A stretch of DNA of 64,000 nucleotides, taken from positions 96,184 through 160,183 of the forward strand of contig NZ_JARBUT010000015.1 in assembly GCF_028882275.1 (NCBI RefSeq), given 5' to 3'. Below are positions 16,071 through 24,850 of this stretch, piece after piece. Under the pieces are notes generated by a model. The model searched no databases. It was not told the origin of the DNA and saw only the letters and a list, made by a program, of their open reading frames with translations. Numbering within the stretch: the stretch's first letter is position 1; each line of letters starts with the position of its first letter. A program made the translations under genes and the position numbers. Source of the stretch: Nocardiopsis sp. N85. Lineage in GTDB: Bacteria > Actinomycetota > Actinomycetes > Streptosporangiales > Streptosporangiaceae.

Positions 16071-17419
16071 GTCGCGATCTCCTTGATCACCGTGTCGAGG
16101 TCGTGGGCGAGGTCGGGCCGACGGGTGTGGACGCCGTCGCGGACGATCCAGCGGCCGTCGGCCATCACGTGCCGCACGTCGGAGGCGTCGGCGGCGAAGA
16201 CCACCGCGTCCACGGCCCGGTCCGGGTCCGCGCCCGCCAGCCGCACCCCCTCCAAGGGGACGTTGACCAGGTCGGCGCGGGCCCCGGGGCGCAGCGCGCC
16301 CGCGTCGTCCCACCCCAGGGAGGCGTGGGCGGTGGCGGCGCGCATCAGGTCGCCCGAGCCCAGGGTGCCGCGCCGGTGGGTGCGCAACCGCTCGTGCAGC
16401 TCCACCGCGCGCGCCTCCTCGAACAGGTCGATCCGCGCGTGCTGGTCACTGCCCAGGCTCAACCGGTCCGTGTCCAGGTCCCCGGTGCGGGGCAACCCGT
16501 CGGCCAGGTCCCGTTCGGTGGTCGGGCACAGGCACACCGTGGAGCGCGAGGCGCGGATCGCGGCGACGTCGGCGTCGGTGAGGTGGGTGGCGTGCACCAG
16601 ACTGGTGCGCTCCCCCAGCACCCCGGCGTCGGCGAGCACCGCGATGGGGGTGCGCCCGTGGGCGGCCAGACAGACCGCGTTCTCGGCGGGCTGCTCCGAC
16701 ACGTGGACGTGCAGGGGGCCGCCCAGCCCGTCGGCCACCGCCGCCACCCCGGGCAGCGCGTCGACGGGAACGGCGCGCACCGAGTGGGCGGCCACGCCCA
16801 GGCGCGCGTGCCCGGGGAGCGGCCCGAACCCGGCGACCCGCTCGGCCCATCCGGCGACGTCGCCGTCCCCGAACCGCACCTGGGGCCCGGTCAGGGGCCG
16901 GTGGGTGCCGTCCGGTTCCAGTCCGCCCGCCAGGTAGCACACGTCGAGCAACGTCACCCGCAGCCCGGCGTCGGCGGCCGCGCCGAGCAGGGCCCGCCCC
17001 ATCTCGTTGGGATCGGCGTAGCGGACCCCGCCGGGGGCGTGGTGCAGGTAGTGGAACTCCCCGACGCACGTCACCCCGGCCAGGGCCATCTCGGCGTAGA
17101 CCGCGCGGGCCAGCCGCAGGTAGGTGTCGGGATCGAGTCGGTCGGCGACCCGGTACATCACCTCGCGCCAGGTCCAGAACGAACCGCCGTCGGAGTGGGT
17201 GCGCCCGCGCAGCGCCCGGTGGAAGGCGTGCGAGTGCGCGTCGGCCAGCCCCGGCAGGGTGACCCCGGTGAGCGTCTCGGCGTCGGCGGGCGGCTCGACC
17301 CCGGCGACGACCGACGCGAACCCGCCGTCGACGATCTCCAACAGGACCCCGTGTTCGGGGGCGCCGTCGGCGGACCCGGTCCAGGCCAGCTCGCACCACA
17401 GCCGGATCGGGGCGCTCAT
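16067..17419 (-). CDS. hutF: Formimidoylglutamate deiminase
   Basis: HutF removes ammonia from N-formimino-L-glutamate, giving N-formyl-L-glutamate. This marks the five-step histidine pathway. The 450-residue amidohydrolase shows HSH at 62-64 (LADAHSHAFHRAL), the HVSEQ region with a metal His, a conserved His in VHATHLTDAD, and the late SDQHARIDLFEE motif with the catalytic Asp. The ATG at 17419 overlaps the upstream stop (ATGA), as does its own stop with hutI. Length and motifs are normal. Confidence 0.95.
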   Translation of the reverse strand: MSAPIRLWCELAWTGSADGAPEHGVLLEIVDGGFASVVAGVEPPADAETLTGVTLPGLADAHSHAFHRALRGRTHSDGGSFWTWREVMYRVADRLDPDTYLRLARAVYAEMALAGVTCVGEFHYLHHAPGGVRYADPNEMGRALLGAAADAGLRVTLLDVCYLAGGLEPDGTHRPLTGPQVRFGDGDVAGWAERVAGFGPLPGHARLGVAAHSVRAVPVDALPGVAAVADGLGGPLHVHVSEQPAENAVCLAAHGRTPIAVLADAGVLGERTSLVHATHLTDADVAAIRASRSTVCLCPTTERDLADGLPRTGDLDTDRLSLGSDQHARIDLFEEARAVELHERLRTHRRGTLGSGDLMRAATAHASLGWDDAGALRPGARADLVNVPLEGVRLAGADPDRAVDAVVFAADASDVRHVMADGRWIVRDGVHTRRPDLAHDLDTVIKEIAT

Positions 17420-18666
17420 CGCGCCCCCTCCCCGGTGAGCAGGTCCGTCAGGACGTCGGCCAGCGCGATGACCCCGGCGTGGCAGTCGTCCGGGCGCGCC
17501 CACTCGTGCGGGGAGTGCGAGACCCCGGTGGGGTTGCGCACGTACAGCATCGCCGTGGGCACGTGGGCGGCGAGCACCCCGGCGTCGTGCCCGGCGCCGG
17601 TGGGCAGCACCGGCACCGCCGGGCCCCGGCCGGCGATCACCGCGCCGAGCCGGTCGCGCAGCGCCTCGGCGAACCCCACCAGCGGGGTCCGGGACTCGGT
17701 GACCATCTCCACGCCCACACCGTGTTCTCGGGCGGCCCGCTCGGCGGCCCCGCGCACCTGGGCCACCACCGCCTCCAGCGCCGTCTCGTCGGCGGCCCGC
17801 GCGTCCAACCAGGCCCTGACCAGTGACGGGATCGCGTTGGTGCCGTTGGGCGTGACGAGGGTCTTGGCGACGGTGGCGCGGGCGTCGTGCGCCACCGCCG
17901 CCTCCCGGGCGGCCAGGACGGTGTGCGCGAACGGCAGCATGGGGTCGTCGCGGTCCACCAGGCGGGTGGTCCCGGCGTGGTCGGCACGGCCGGTGAAGTC
18001 GATCCGCCACCGGCCGTGCGGCCAGATGGTGGAGGCCACGGCCACCGCGTGCGGGGTGTCCTCCAGGGCGCGCCCCTGTTCCACGTGCAGCTCGACGAAC
18101 ACGTCGAGCAGCCCCAGGGTGTCGGGGTCGGCGCCGATGCCCTCCGGGTCCAGCCCCGCCCCTTCCATCGCTTTCGCCCAGGTCAGGCCGTCCGCGTCGG
18201 TGAGGGAGCGGGCCCGCTCCGGAGAGATCCCCCCGGTGGCGAGCCTGCTGCCCAGACAGGGGACACCGAATCGGCCGCCCTCCTCCTCGACGAACACCAC
18301 CACGGCCAACGGCCGCGCGGGACGCACCCCGCGCCGCCGCAGCTCGTCCACCGCGGCCAGCGCGCTCACCACCCCGAGCGGACCGTCGAAGGGCCCTCCC
18401 GAGGGCACCGAGTCCAGGTGCGAGCCGGTGGCGACGGCCCCCGGTCCGGGTCCGCCCCACCAGGCCCACAGGTTGCCGTTGCGGTCGGTCCGCACCTCCA
18501 GCCCGCGGGCCTTCGCCTCCTGGACGAACCAGGCGCGGGCGTCGGTGTCGGCGCCCGCCCAGCTGAACCGGTGGTAGCCGCCGTCGGTGTCCCGGCCCAC
18601 CGGGGCCAGGTCCGCCCACATCCGGTCGAACGCCCCCGCGTCGGGGACGGTGCGCTGCTCTCCCAC
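17416..18666 (-). CDS. M20-family amidohydrolase (allantoate amidohydrolase-like), likely N-formylglutamate step
   Basis: The 416-residue protein belongs to the M20 metallopeptidase group that includes allantoate amidohydrolase and N-carbamoyl-amino-acid hydrolases. Metal ligands are visible in GSHLDSVPSGGPFDGPLGV (H83, D85, D94) and EEEGGRFG (near 127-134). The dimerisation part has GRADHAGTT, and a late His lies in GVSHSPHEW. It sits between hutU and hutF with four-base overlap to hutF. The HutF route needs an N-formylglutamate deformylase, and no HutG gene is seen, so this enzyme probably does that job. That role is inferred from context; annotated homologues are usually called allantoate amidohydrolase. 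Start is GTG 18666. Confidence 0.85.
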   Translation of the reverse strand: MGEQRTVPDAGAFDRMWADLAPVGRDTDGGYHRFSWAGADTDARAWFVQEAKARGLEVRTDRNGNLWAWWGGPGPGAVATGSHLDSVPSGGPFDGPLGVVSALAAVDELRRRGVRPARPLAVVVFVEEEGGRFGVPCLGSRLATGGISPERARSLTDADGLTWAKAMEGAGLDPEGIGADPDTLGLLDVFVELHVEQGRALEDTPHAVAVASTIWPHGRWRIDFTGRADHAGTTRLVDRDDPMLPFAHTVLAAREAAVAHDARATVAKTLVTPNGTNAIPSLVRAWLDARAADETALEAVVAQVRGAAERAAREHGVGVEMVTESRTPLVGFAEALRDRLGAVIAGRGPAVPVLPTGAGHDAGVLAAHVPTAMLYVRNPTGVSHSPHEWARPDDCHAGVIALADVLTDLLTGEGAR

Positions 18667-18672
18667 GGGGTG

Positions 18673-20331
18673 CTACTCCCCCTCGCGCATGGGGACGCGG
18701 ATGCCGTGCGTCTCGGCGACCCGCTCGGCCTCCTCGTACTCGGCGTCCACGTGGCGGATCACGCCCATGGCGGGGTCGTTGGTGAGCACCCGCTCCAGCT
18801 TGGCGGCGGCCAGGTCGGTGCCGTCGGCGACGCTGACCTGCCCGGCGTGGATGGACCGGCCCATGCCCACGCCGCCACCGTGGTGGATGGACACCCAGGA
18901 GGCACCCGAAGCGGTGTTGACCAGGGCGTTGAGGAGCGGCCAGTCGGCGATGGCGTCCGACCCGTCCTTCATCCCCTCGGTCTCGCGATAGGGCGAGGCC
19001 ACCGAGCCCGTGTCCAGGTGGTCGCGGCCGATCGCCAGCGGCGCGGCGAGCTCCCCGGCCGCCACCAGCTCGTTGAACCGCAGGCCGGCGGCGGCCCGCT
19101 CACCCTGGCCCAGCCAGCAGATGCGGGCGGGCAGCCCCTGGAACGCCACCCGCTCCCCGGCCATGCGGATCCACCGGGACAGGTGCTCGTTGTCGGGGAA
19201 CAGGTCCAGGATCGCCCGGTCGGTGCGGGCGATGTCGGCGGGGTCGCCCGACAGCGCCGCCCACCGGAACGGGCCCCTGCCCTCGCAGAACAGCGGCCGG
19301 ATGTAGGCCGGCACGAACCCGGGGAAGTCGAAGGCCCGGGTGAACCCGCCCTGACGGGCCTCGTCGCGGATCGAGTTGCCGTAGTCGAACACCTCGGCGC
19401 CCGCGTCCAGGAATCCGACCATCGCCTCCACGTGCGCGGCCATCGACTCCCGGGCCCGCACCGTGAACTCCTCGGGCTTGGCGGCGGCCAGCCCCTTCCA
19501 GTCCTCGAACGCCACCCCGGCGGGCAGGTAGGCCAGCGGGTCGTGGGCGGAGGTCTGGTCGGTGACCACGTCGATGGGTGCGCCGCGCGAGAGCAGTTCG
19601 GGGAACACCTCGGCGGCGTTGCCCGGCACCCCGATGGACAGCGGCCGGCGCTCGTCCCGGGCGGCCACGGCCAGTGCCAGCGCGTGGTCCAGGTCGTCGG
19701 CGCGCACGTCCAGGTAGCGGTGCTCGATACGGCGGTCGATGCGGCTGGAGTCGCACTCCACCACGATCGCCACGCCGTCGTTCATGGTCACCGCGAGCGG
19801 CTGGGCGCCGCCCATGCCGCCCAGTCCGGCGGTCAGGGTGATGGTGCCGGCCAGGGTGCCGTTGAAGCGTTTGGCGGCCACCGCCGCGAACGTCTCATAG
19901 GTGCCCTGGAGGATGCCCTGGGTACCGATGTAGATCCACGAACCGGCGGTCATCTGCCCGTACATGGTCAGTCCCTGTGCCTCCAGGCGGCGGAACTCCG
20001 GCCAGTTCGCCCAGTCGCCCACCAGGTTGGAGTTGGCGAGGAGCACCCGGGGCGCCCACTCGTGGGTGCGCATGACGCCGACCGGGCGCCCGGACTGCAC
20101 CAGGAGGGTCTCATCGCCCTCCAGGTCGCGCAGGGAGGCGGTGATGCGGTCGAAGCTGCGCCAGTCGCGGGCGGCCTTGCCGGTGCCGCCGTAGACCACC
20201 AGTTCCTCGGGGTGCTCGGCGACCTCGGGGTCGAGGTTGTTGTGGAACATGCGCAGGGCGGCCTCCTGCTGCCAGCCCTTCGTCGACAGGGTGGTGCCGC
20301 GGGCGGCGCGGACGGTGCGCGGAACGCTCAT
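18673..20331 (-). CDS. hutU: Urocanate hydratase
   Basis: Urocanase adds water to urocanate to give imidazolonepropionate, using bound NAD+ as an electrophile. The 552-residue length is standard. Diagnostic segments include VYGGTGKAARDW, the NAD-binding GLGGMGGAQPLA, VFDYGNSIR, and the catalytic Cys region IRPLFCEGRGPFRW. The ATG at 20331 follows AGGAGG by ten bases. It is 22 bases downstream of hutH and six bases upstream of the amidohydrolase, in one operon. Confidence 0.98.
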   Translation of the reverse strand: MSVPRTVRAARGTTLSTKGWQQEAALRMFHNNLDPEVAEHPEELVVYGGTGKAARDWRSFDRITASLRDLEGDETLLVQSGRPVGVMRTHEWAPRVLLANSNLVGDWANWPEFRRLEAQGLTMYGQMTAGSWIYIGTQGILQGTYETFAAVAAKRFNGTLAGTITLTAGLGGMGGAQPLAVTMNDGVAIVVECDSSRIDRRIEHRYLDVRADDLDHALALAVAARDERRPLSIGVPGNAAEVFPELLSRGAPIDVVTDQTSAHDPLAYLPAGVAFEDWKGLAAAKPEEFTVRARESMAAHVEAMVGFLDAGAEVFDYGNSIRDEARQGGFTRAFDFPGFVPAYIRPLFCEGRGPFRWAALSGDPADIARTDRAILDLFPDNEHLSRWIRMAGERVAFQGLPARICWLGQGERAAAGLRFNELVAAGELAAPLAIGRDHLDTGSVASPYRETEGMKDGSDAIADWPLLNALVNTASGASWVSIHHGGGVGMGRSIHAGQVSVADGTDLAAAKLERVLTNDPAMGVIRHVDAEYEEAERVAETHGIRVPMREGE

Positions 20332-20353
20332 GGGGCGGTGTCCTCCTGGGATC

Positions 20354-21901
20354 TCAGTGCAGCGGGATGACGGACCCGGCGGCGTCGAGGACCGACCCGT
20401 CGGTGATGAGCTCGGCGACCCGGGCGATCTCGGGCGCCAGATGGCGGTCGGGGCCGGGACCGGAGACGTGTTCGCGGACCGTGCGCAGGACCGCGCCGGT
20501 GGCCGGACCGGGCTCTAGCGGGGAGCGCAGGTCCAGGGCGCGGGCGGCGGTGAGCAGCTCCACCGCGAGCACGGTGGTGAGGCCGTCGACGGCGCGGCGC
20601 AGCTTGCGGGCGGCCGACCAGCCCATGGACACGTGGTCCTCCTGCATCGCCGAACTCGGGATGGAGTCGACGCTGGCGGGCACGGCCAGGCGCTTGAGCT
20701 CGGAGACGATGGCGGCCTGTGTGTACTGGGCGATCATGTGACCCGAGTCGACGCCGGGGTCGTCGGCCAGGAACGCGGGCAGCCCGTGGGAGCGCGACAC
20801 GTCGAGCATGCGGTCGGTGCGCCGCTCCGCGATGGAGGCCACGTCGGCGACCGCGATGGCGAGGAAGTCGAGCACGTACGCCACCGGCGCGCCGTGGAAG
20901 TTGCCGTTGGACTCCACCCGGCCGTCGTCCAGCACCACCGGGTTGTCGATGACGCTGTCCAGCTCGCGCCCGGCCACGGTCAGCGCGTGATCCAGGGTGT
21001 CGCGGGCGGCGCCGGCCACCTGGGGGGCGCAGCGCAACGAGTAGGCGTCCTGGACCCGGTTGCAGTCGGGGCCCCGGTGGGAGGCCACGATCGGGGAGTC
21101 GGCCAGCAGCGCGCGCAGGTTGGCGGCGGAGGCCGCCTGCCCGGGATGGGGGCGCAACCGCTGGAGGTCCTCGGCGAACACCCGGTCGGTGCCCAGCAGC
21201 GCCTCCACGCTCATCGCCGCGGTGATGTCGGCGACCTTGAGCAGCCGCTCCAGGTCCAGGCAGGCCAGGGCGAGCATGCCGAGCATGCCGTCCGTGCCGT
21301 TGATGAGCGCCAGCCCCTCCTTGGCGCCCAGTTCGACGGGGGTGATCCCAGCATCGCGCAGGGCGGTGTAGGCGGGCTTGAGCTCCCCGGCGGCGTCGCG
21401 CACCTCCCCCTCGCCCATGAGGGCCAGCGCCACGTGCGACAGCGGCGCCAGGTCACCGGAGCAGCCCAGGCTGCCGTACTCGTGCACGATCGGTGTGATT
21501 CCGGCGTTGAGCAGCGCGGCCAGGGTGTCGACGGTGGCGACCTCCACCCCGGTGTTGCCCGAGGCCAGGGTGCGCAGACGCAGCAGCATCAGGGCGCGCA
21601 CGACCTCGCGCTCCACCTCGGGGCCGGCGCCGGCGGCGTGCGAGCGGATCAGCGACCGCTGCAAACGGGCCCGCAGATCGGGGGCGATGTGTCGGGTGGC
21701 CAGCGCGCCGAACCCGGTGCTGACCCCGTAGGCGGGCACTTCTCCCCGGGCCAGGCTCTCGACCCGTTCGCGCCCGTGTCGGACGGCCTTGCGGGTCTCC
21801 TCGGTGAGGGTGACGTGGGCACCGTGTCGGGCGACGGCCAGGACCTCGGCCGGGGTGAGCGGGGCACCGCCGACGGGGACGGAAGGAACTCCAGTGGACA
21901 T
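20354..21901 (-). CDS. hutH: Histidine ammonia-lyase
   Basis: HutH removes ammonia from histidine to form urocanate, the first hut step. The 515-residue protein has YGVSTGFGALA near 58-68. The cofactor-forming tripeptide is C147-S148-G149 in GSLGCSGDLAPLSH; most characterised enzymes have Ala-Ser-Gly, and Cys in the first position is a known alternative. Other hallmarks are LINGTDGMLG and MQEDHVSMGW. Start ATG 21901 fits the family. A GTG at 21916 (VSNGG extension) is also possible because the site before the ATG is poor. It heads the hut operon, facing the IclR gene. Confidence 0.97.
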   Translation of the reverse strand: MSTGVPSVPVGGAPLTPAEVLAVARHGAHVTLTEETRKAVRHGRERVESLARGEVPAYGVSTGFGALATRHIAPDLRARLQRSLIRSHAAGAGPEVEREVVRALMLLRLRTLASGNTGVEVATVDTLAALLNAGITPIVHEYGSLGCSGDLAPLSHVALALMGEGEVRDAAGELKPAYTALRDAGITPVELGAKEGLALINGTDGMLGMLALACLDLERLLKVADITAAMSVEALLGTDRVFAEDLQRLRPHPGQAASAANLRALLADSPIVASHRGPDCNRVQDAYSLRCAPQVAGAARDTLDHALTVAGRELDSVIDNPVVLDDGRVESNGNFHGAPVAYVLDFLAIAVADVASIAERRTDRMLDVSRSHGLPAFLADDPGVDSGHMIAQYTQAAIVSELKRLAVPASVDSIPSSAMQEDHVSMGWSAARKLRRAVDGLTTVLAVELLTAARALDLRSPLEPGPATGAVLRTVREHVSGPGPDRHLAPEIARVAELITDGSVLDAAGSVIPLH

Positions 21902-21954
21902 GCCCCCATTCGACACCCCGCGCCACCCCCGGTGAAGACCTGACACGGCCGTTG

Positions 21955-21972
21955 TGTCTGAGATATCGGACA
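21955..21972. promoter_or_regulatory. Candidate hut operator, 18-bp imperfect palindrome
   Basis: TGTCTGAGATATCGGACA matches its reverse complement at 14 of 18 positions, with TGTC and GACA ends. It lies 38-71 bases upstream of the hutH start choices, in the 350-base gap between hutH and the divergent IclR regulator. It stands out in an otherwise GC-rich gap. Binding by the IclR protein is inferred. Confidence 0.5.
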
Positions 21973-22269
21973 GCCGCCCCGGCCCCGTCCGACCGGCGGA
22001 CGATCCCCACAGCGCGGTCCCGGTGCCGCCGCGGGTCGAGCGTGCGCAGTGACCGGAGCGCGATCCGACCCTTCGGCGACCGCCGCGTGAGCGGCACCGT
22101 CCGACGTCGTTCCGTATCCCCCGGACGCGCTCGGCGGTCGCCCCGGGTACCGGCGTGGTGTCCTCACCGGACGGATGCTCGACCACCGCGCACAGGTCAT
22201 GGGGGCATGTGCGAGCACACGGGTGCCGAAAGCACGGATACCCGGGTCGGGTCGTGGGACGATCGGGGC

Positions 22270-23028
22270 ATGAGCCTCGTTCCGGCGGCGACGCGCGCGT
22301 TGCGGCTGCTCCGTTTCCTGGCGACCCGCTCCGGTCCGGTGTCGGCGTCGGCGATCGCCGCCGAACTGGGCGTCCCCCGGTCCAGCGTCTACCAGCTACT
22401 GGAGGCGATGGCCGAGGAGGGGTTCGTGACCCACCTGCCCGAGGAACGCCGGTGGGGACTGGGCGTGGCCGCGTTCGAGATCGGATCGGCCTACCTGCGC
22501 CACGACGGCATGGAGCGCCTGGCCCGGCCACTGCTCGGTCGGCTCACCGAGTCCACCGGCGCCACCGCGCACCTGGGCGTCCTGCACGGCGCCGACACCC
22601 TCTACCTGCTCAAGGAACAGCCGCCGCACGCTCCCGCGCTGATCACCGGCGTCGGCGTGCGCCTGCCCGCGCACCTGACCGCGTCCGGCCGGGCCATGCT
22701 GGCCCTGCTGCCCCGCGCCCAGGTGCGCGCCCTGTACCCCGACGCGGCGGCCTTCACCGACCGCACCGGGCGCGGCCCGGCCACCCCCGCCGAGCTGCGA
22801 CGGCTGTTGGCCGAGGAAAGCCGTCAGGGATGGTCGATCGAGGAGGGCCAGGTGACGGAGGGGTTCGTGTCGGTGGCCGCGGCGGCCCTGGACCACAACG
22901 GCCGTCCGGCGGCGGCGATCAGCCTGACCGTGCCCGGCGCCCGCCCGGTCACCCCGCAGGCGCTGGCCGGGCGGGTGCGCGACGCGGCCGCCGAGCTGAC
23001 CCGCAGACTCGGCGGCCGCACCTCCTGA
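22270..23028 (+). CDS. IclR-family regulator, probable hut regulator
   Basis: The 252-residue protein has the IclR winged helix at about 3-62 (RALRLLRFLATRSGPVSASAIAAELGVPRSSVYQLLEAM is the helix-turn-helix region, key residues A25-L29 and S34-Y37). An effector-binding GAF-like domain with HLGVLHGADTLYL, the LPAHLTASGRAMLA loop and SRQGWSIEEGQVTEGFVSVAA follows. It is transcribed away from hutH, and such divergent IclR genes often control the adjacent catabolic operon. The effector could be urocanate or histidine; that is inference. Start ATG 22270 fits the family; its ribosome binding site is weak. Confidence 0.92.
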   Translation: MSLVPAATRALRLLRFLATRSGPVSASAIAAELGVPRSSVYQLLEAMAEEGFVTHLPEERRWGLGVAAFEIGSAYLRHDGMERLARPLLGRLTESTGATAHLGVLHGADTLYLLKEQPPHAPALITGVGVRLPAHLTASGRAMLALLPRAQVRALYPDAAAFTDRTGRGPATPAELRRLLAEESRQGWSIEEGQVTEGFVSVAAAALDHNGRPAAAISLTVPGARPVTPQALAGRVRDAAAELTRRLGGRTS

Positions 23029-23037
23029 CGGCGGGTG

Positions 23038-23721
23038 CTATCCGGCCTTGGGGCGCACCCGCTGGACGATCTCGGGGAAGGGCGCCGTCCGCTCGATCAT
23101 GCGCAGGATCCTCTCCTTGAGGTCCTCGGGCACCTGCACGTAGAAATGGGTGACCGCGTCCGGGTCCTCCTCCAGCCCCAGTGCGGCGGCGTTCTCGGCC
23201 CAGGACGGCAGCTCCGGGTCGGTGCGGTGGGTGTCCAGCGCGAACTCGATGAAGTAGGTGGTCCGGTGCGCCACCACCGTCTCCTCGCGCACCCGCCGGA
23301 CCTCCGGCCAGGCGATGAAGGTGCCCTCGCCGGGGAACCACCACTTGCGCTCCTGGAGGACCGTGATCCCGTCGCTGTCGGCGCTGATCCCCTGACGGGT
23401 GATCCGCTGGGGCAGCCCGCGCAGCACGAACACGTTGCTCACCGGACCGATGAACATCATCGTCAGCGACGCCGAGACCCACAAGGTCACCGAGCCGACC
23501 GTGGTCTCCTCGAAGAGCACATGCCAGAAGGTGGACCCCAGCACCACCAGGAACCCGGCGGTGAGGGTCGCCGAGAAATAGGCGACGGCGATCCACATCC
23601 GCGCGTTGGGCCCGCGCAGGCTGACGTACCTGCGCAGGTGGGAGACTCCCGTGGGCGGATGGATCAGGTCCGAGGGGACGCCCCGTGTCACGGGGACGTC
23701 CGAGGGGTCGGGGGAAGCCAT
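23038..23721 (-). CDS. Membrane protein of unknown function, 227 residues
   Basis: The ATG at 23721 has GGGGG nine bases upstream. A short polar N-terminus leads to two membrane helices near residues 42-70 (WIAVAYFSATLTAGFLVVLG) and 76-101. A cytoplasmic domain follows with DSDGITVLQERKWWFPGEG and AWPEVRRVREE, resembling the beta strands of bacterial PH-like domains. The C-terminus contains HFYVQVPEDLKERILRMIE. I cannot name a family with certainty. It is convergent with the IclR gene, ten bases from its stop. Confidence 0.8.
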   Translation of the reverse strand: MASPDPSDVPVTRGVPSDLIHPPTGVSHLRRYVSLRGPNARMWIAVAYFSATLTAGFLVVLGSTFWHVLFEETTVGSVTLWVSASLTMMFIGPVSNVFVLRGLPQRITRQGISADSDGITVLQERKWWFPGEGTFIAWPEVRRVREETVVAHRTTYFIEFALDTHRTDPELPSWAENAAALGLEEDPDAVTHFYVQVPEDLKERILRMIERTAPFPEIVQRVRPKAG

Positions 23722-23844
23722 GGATCCATTGTCCCCCTCGCCCACGGTGCTCCATACGCCCGGCACGCCCGAAAAAGGGAGGGTTCCGACGCTTTCACAC
23801 CGAACGATGCGATGAAATCCCGGGTGGTCACGGAGCCGCCCCGT

Positions 23845-23850
23845 TAGAGT
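23845..23850 (+). promoter_or_regulatory. -10 hexamer placing the start of a leaderless message
   Basis: TAGAGT ends exactly seven bases before the ATG at 23858, and there is no ribosome binding site between. Transcription would start at or next to the A of the ATG. No strong -35 is seen. Confidence 0.5.
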
Positions 23851-23857
23851 CCGGACC

Positions 23858-24130
23858 ATGAATTCCAACACGAGACCGGGCGGCAGCGAGTACGACACCG
23901 AACTGAGGGTCGGGGACAGGGTCGTCGTCCTGGACGGCATGGCCTACCAGGGGTGCACCGTCCTGGAGGAGGGGCCGGAGATGTTCGAACCCCTGGAACG
24001 CTGGGCCAAGGGGGTGGCCGAGACGTTGGGCGAACCGGTGACCTGGCGGGCCACGGACCGCAAGGGCGAACTCGCCGGACGCGGTACCGTCCAGCCCGGA
24101 CCCGCGGCTCAGAATCTGCGCGCGCTCTGA
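23858..24130 (+). CDS. Small hypothetical protein, 90 residues, probably leaderless
   Basis: The product contains YDTELRVGDRVVVLDGMAYQG, a beta-barrel-like start, then an amphipathic helix (MFEPLERWAKGVAETLGE) and a short strand region. I do not recognise a family. The start is supported by the TAGAGT hexamer seven bases upstream rather than by a ribosome binding site. Its 3' end overlaps, on the other strand, the last 22 bases of the hidden zinc-ribbon gene. It is divergent from the membrane protein at 23721. Confidence 0.7.
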   Translation: MNSNTRPGGSEYDTELRVGDRVVVLDGMAYQGCTVLEEGPEMFEPLERWAKGVAETLGEPVTWRATDRKGELAGRGTVQPGPAAQNLRAL

Positions 24131-24210
24131 GCTCCGCACTTGGCGCACTGGAACTTACGGTCGTCGCCGAGGATCCAGTCGTGGTCCCCGCCGGTAGGGC
24201 ATGCGGACAT
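24109..24210 (-). CDS. Tiny zinc-ribbon-like protein, 33 residues
   Basis: An ATG at 24210 is preceded by AAGGAG with a nine-base spacer, and the frame ends with TGA at 24109. The peptide contains CPTGGDHDWILGDD and then FQCAKCGAQ. C4, H10, C22 and C25 could bind one zinc ion. Such short Cys-x-x-Cys proteins are common and conserved in actinobacteria but easily missed. It lies just beyond the rbpA terminator on the same strand and overlaps the end of the 23858 gene. Function unknown; the binding site and motif make it likely real. Confidence 0.7.
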   Translation of the reverse strand: MSACPTGGDHDWILGDDRKFQCAKCGAQSARRF

Positions 24211-24344
24211 CGACACCAACTCCTTGGGAGGGGGTTTCCGGGGGTCTGTGCTGCTCACTGTACGTCTCACGCACCACACCGGTCCCGCGAATGAGGAATT
24301 TCCTCCCTTCCCTCACCTCTACCCCCACCACGTCCGAAAACCGA

Positions 24345-24374
24345 CGGGGCCCGTCGCACAGGCGACAGGCCCCG
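24345..24374 (-). terminator. rbpA terminator
   Basis: Arms 24345-24357 and 24362-24374 form a 13-bp stem with one mismatch and a four-base loop. In the minus-strand direction it is followed within three bases by TTTT. It lies 24 bases past the rbpA stop. Confidence 0.75.
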
Positions 24375-24397
24375 AGGCGGGTTTCGAGAGGGGGAGA

Positions 24398-24769
24398 TCA
24401 GTTCCGCACGGCCCGCATGTGGGCCTCCACCGCGGCGCGGTCGGCGCGCAGCTTGGCCAGGGCCTCATCCAGGATGAGCTTGCCCTCCTCCTCGCTGCGT
24501 CGCTCCTTCACGTACGCCAGGTGGGTCTTGTACGGCTCGGTGCGCGGCGGCGAGGGAGGGTTCGCCTTGTCCTTGCCCGAGGGGAACCCGCAACGGGGGC
24601 AGTCCCACTCGTCGGGAACGAGCGCCTCACTGGCGAAACTGGGCACGACCTCGTGCATGTTCGCACAGTAGAACGGGACCCGGACGCGGGGGGCGGCCTC
24701 GCCCCGCTCAGCCTCGCCCATGGGACCGGCTCCGACCCGGCTGCCACGGATGGCACTGCCACTACCCAC
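24398..24769 (-). CDS. rbpA: RNA polymerase-binding protein RbpA
   Basis: RbpA is an actinobacterial general transcription factor that binds RNA polymerase and the principal sigma factor and stabilises open complexes. The 123-residue protein has the N-terminal AIRGSRVGAGPMGE tail, a core domain with a zinc-ribbon-like fold (YCANMHE and DCPRCG hold the Cys/His residues), and the basic linker plus sigma-interacting helix (RTEPYKTHLAYVKERRS). GTG 24769 has AAGGAG six bases upstream. It is followed by its own terminator. Confidence 0.97.
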   Translation of the reverse strand: MGSGSAIRGSRVGAGPMGEAERGEAAPRVRVPFYCANMHEVVPSFASEALVPDEWDCPRCGFPSGKDKANPPSPPRTEPYKTHLAYVKERRSEEEGKLILDEALAKLRADRAAVEAHMRAVRN

Positions 24770-24850
24770 GAAAAACTCCTTCGGCGAACACGCTCACCGG
24801 AACTGATGGCGAGCTTGACTGTGGAGGGTGAGCCCCCGCCGGGTGGCGGG

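Noticed and set aside
13512..16937. 1141-residue plus-strand frame opposite ACT-GNAT and hut genes
   Set aside because: Same cause: shadow of minus-strand genes with clear families.
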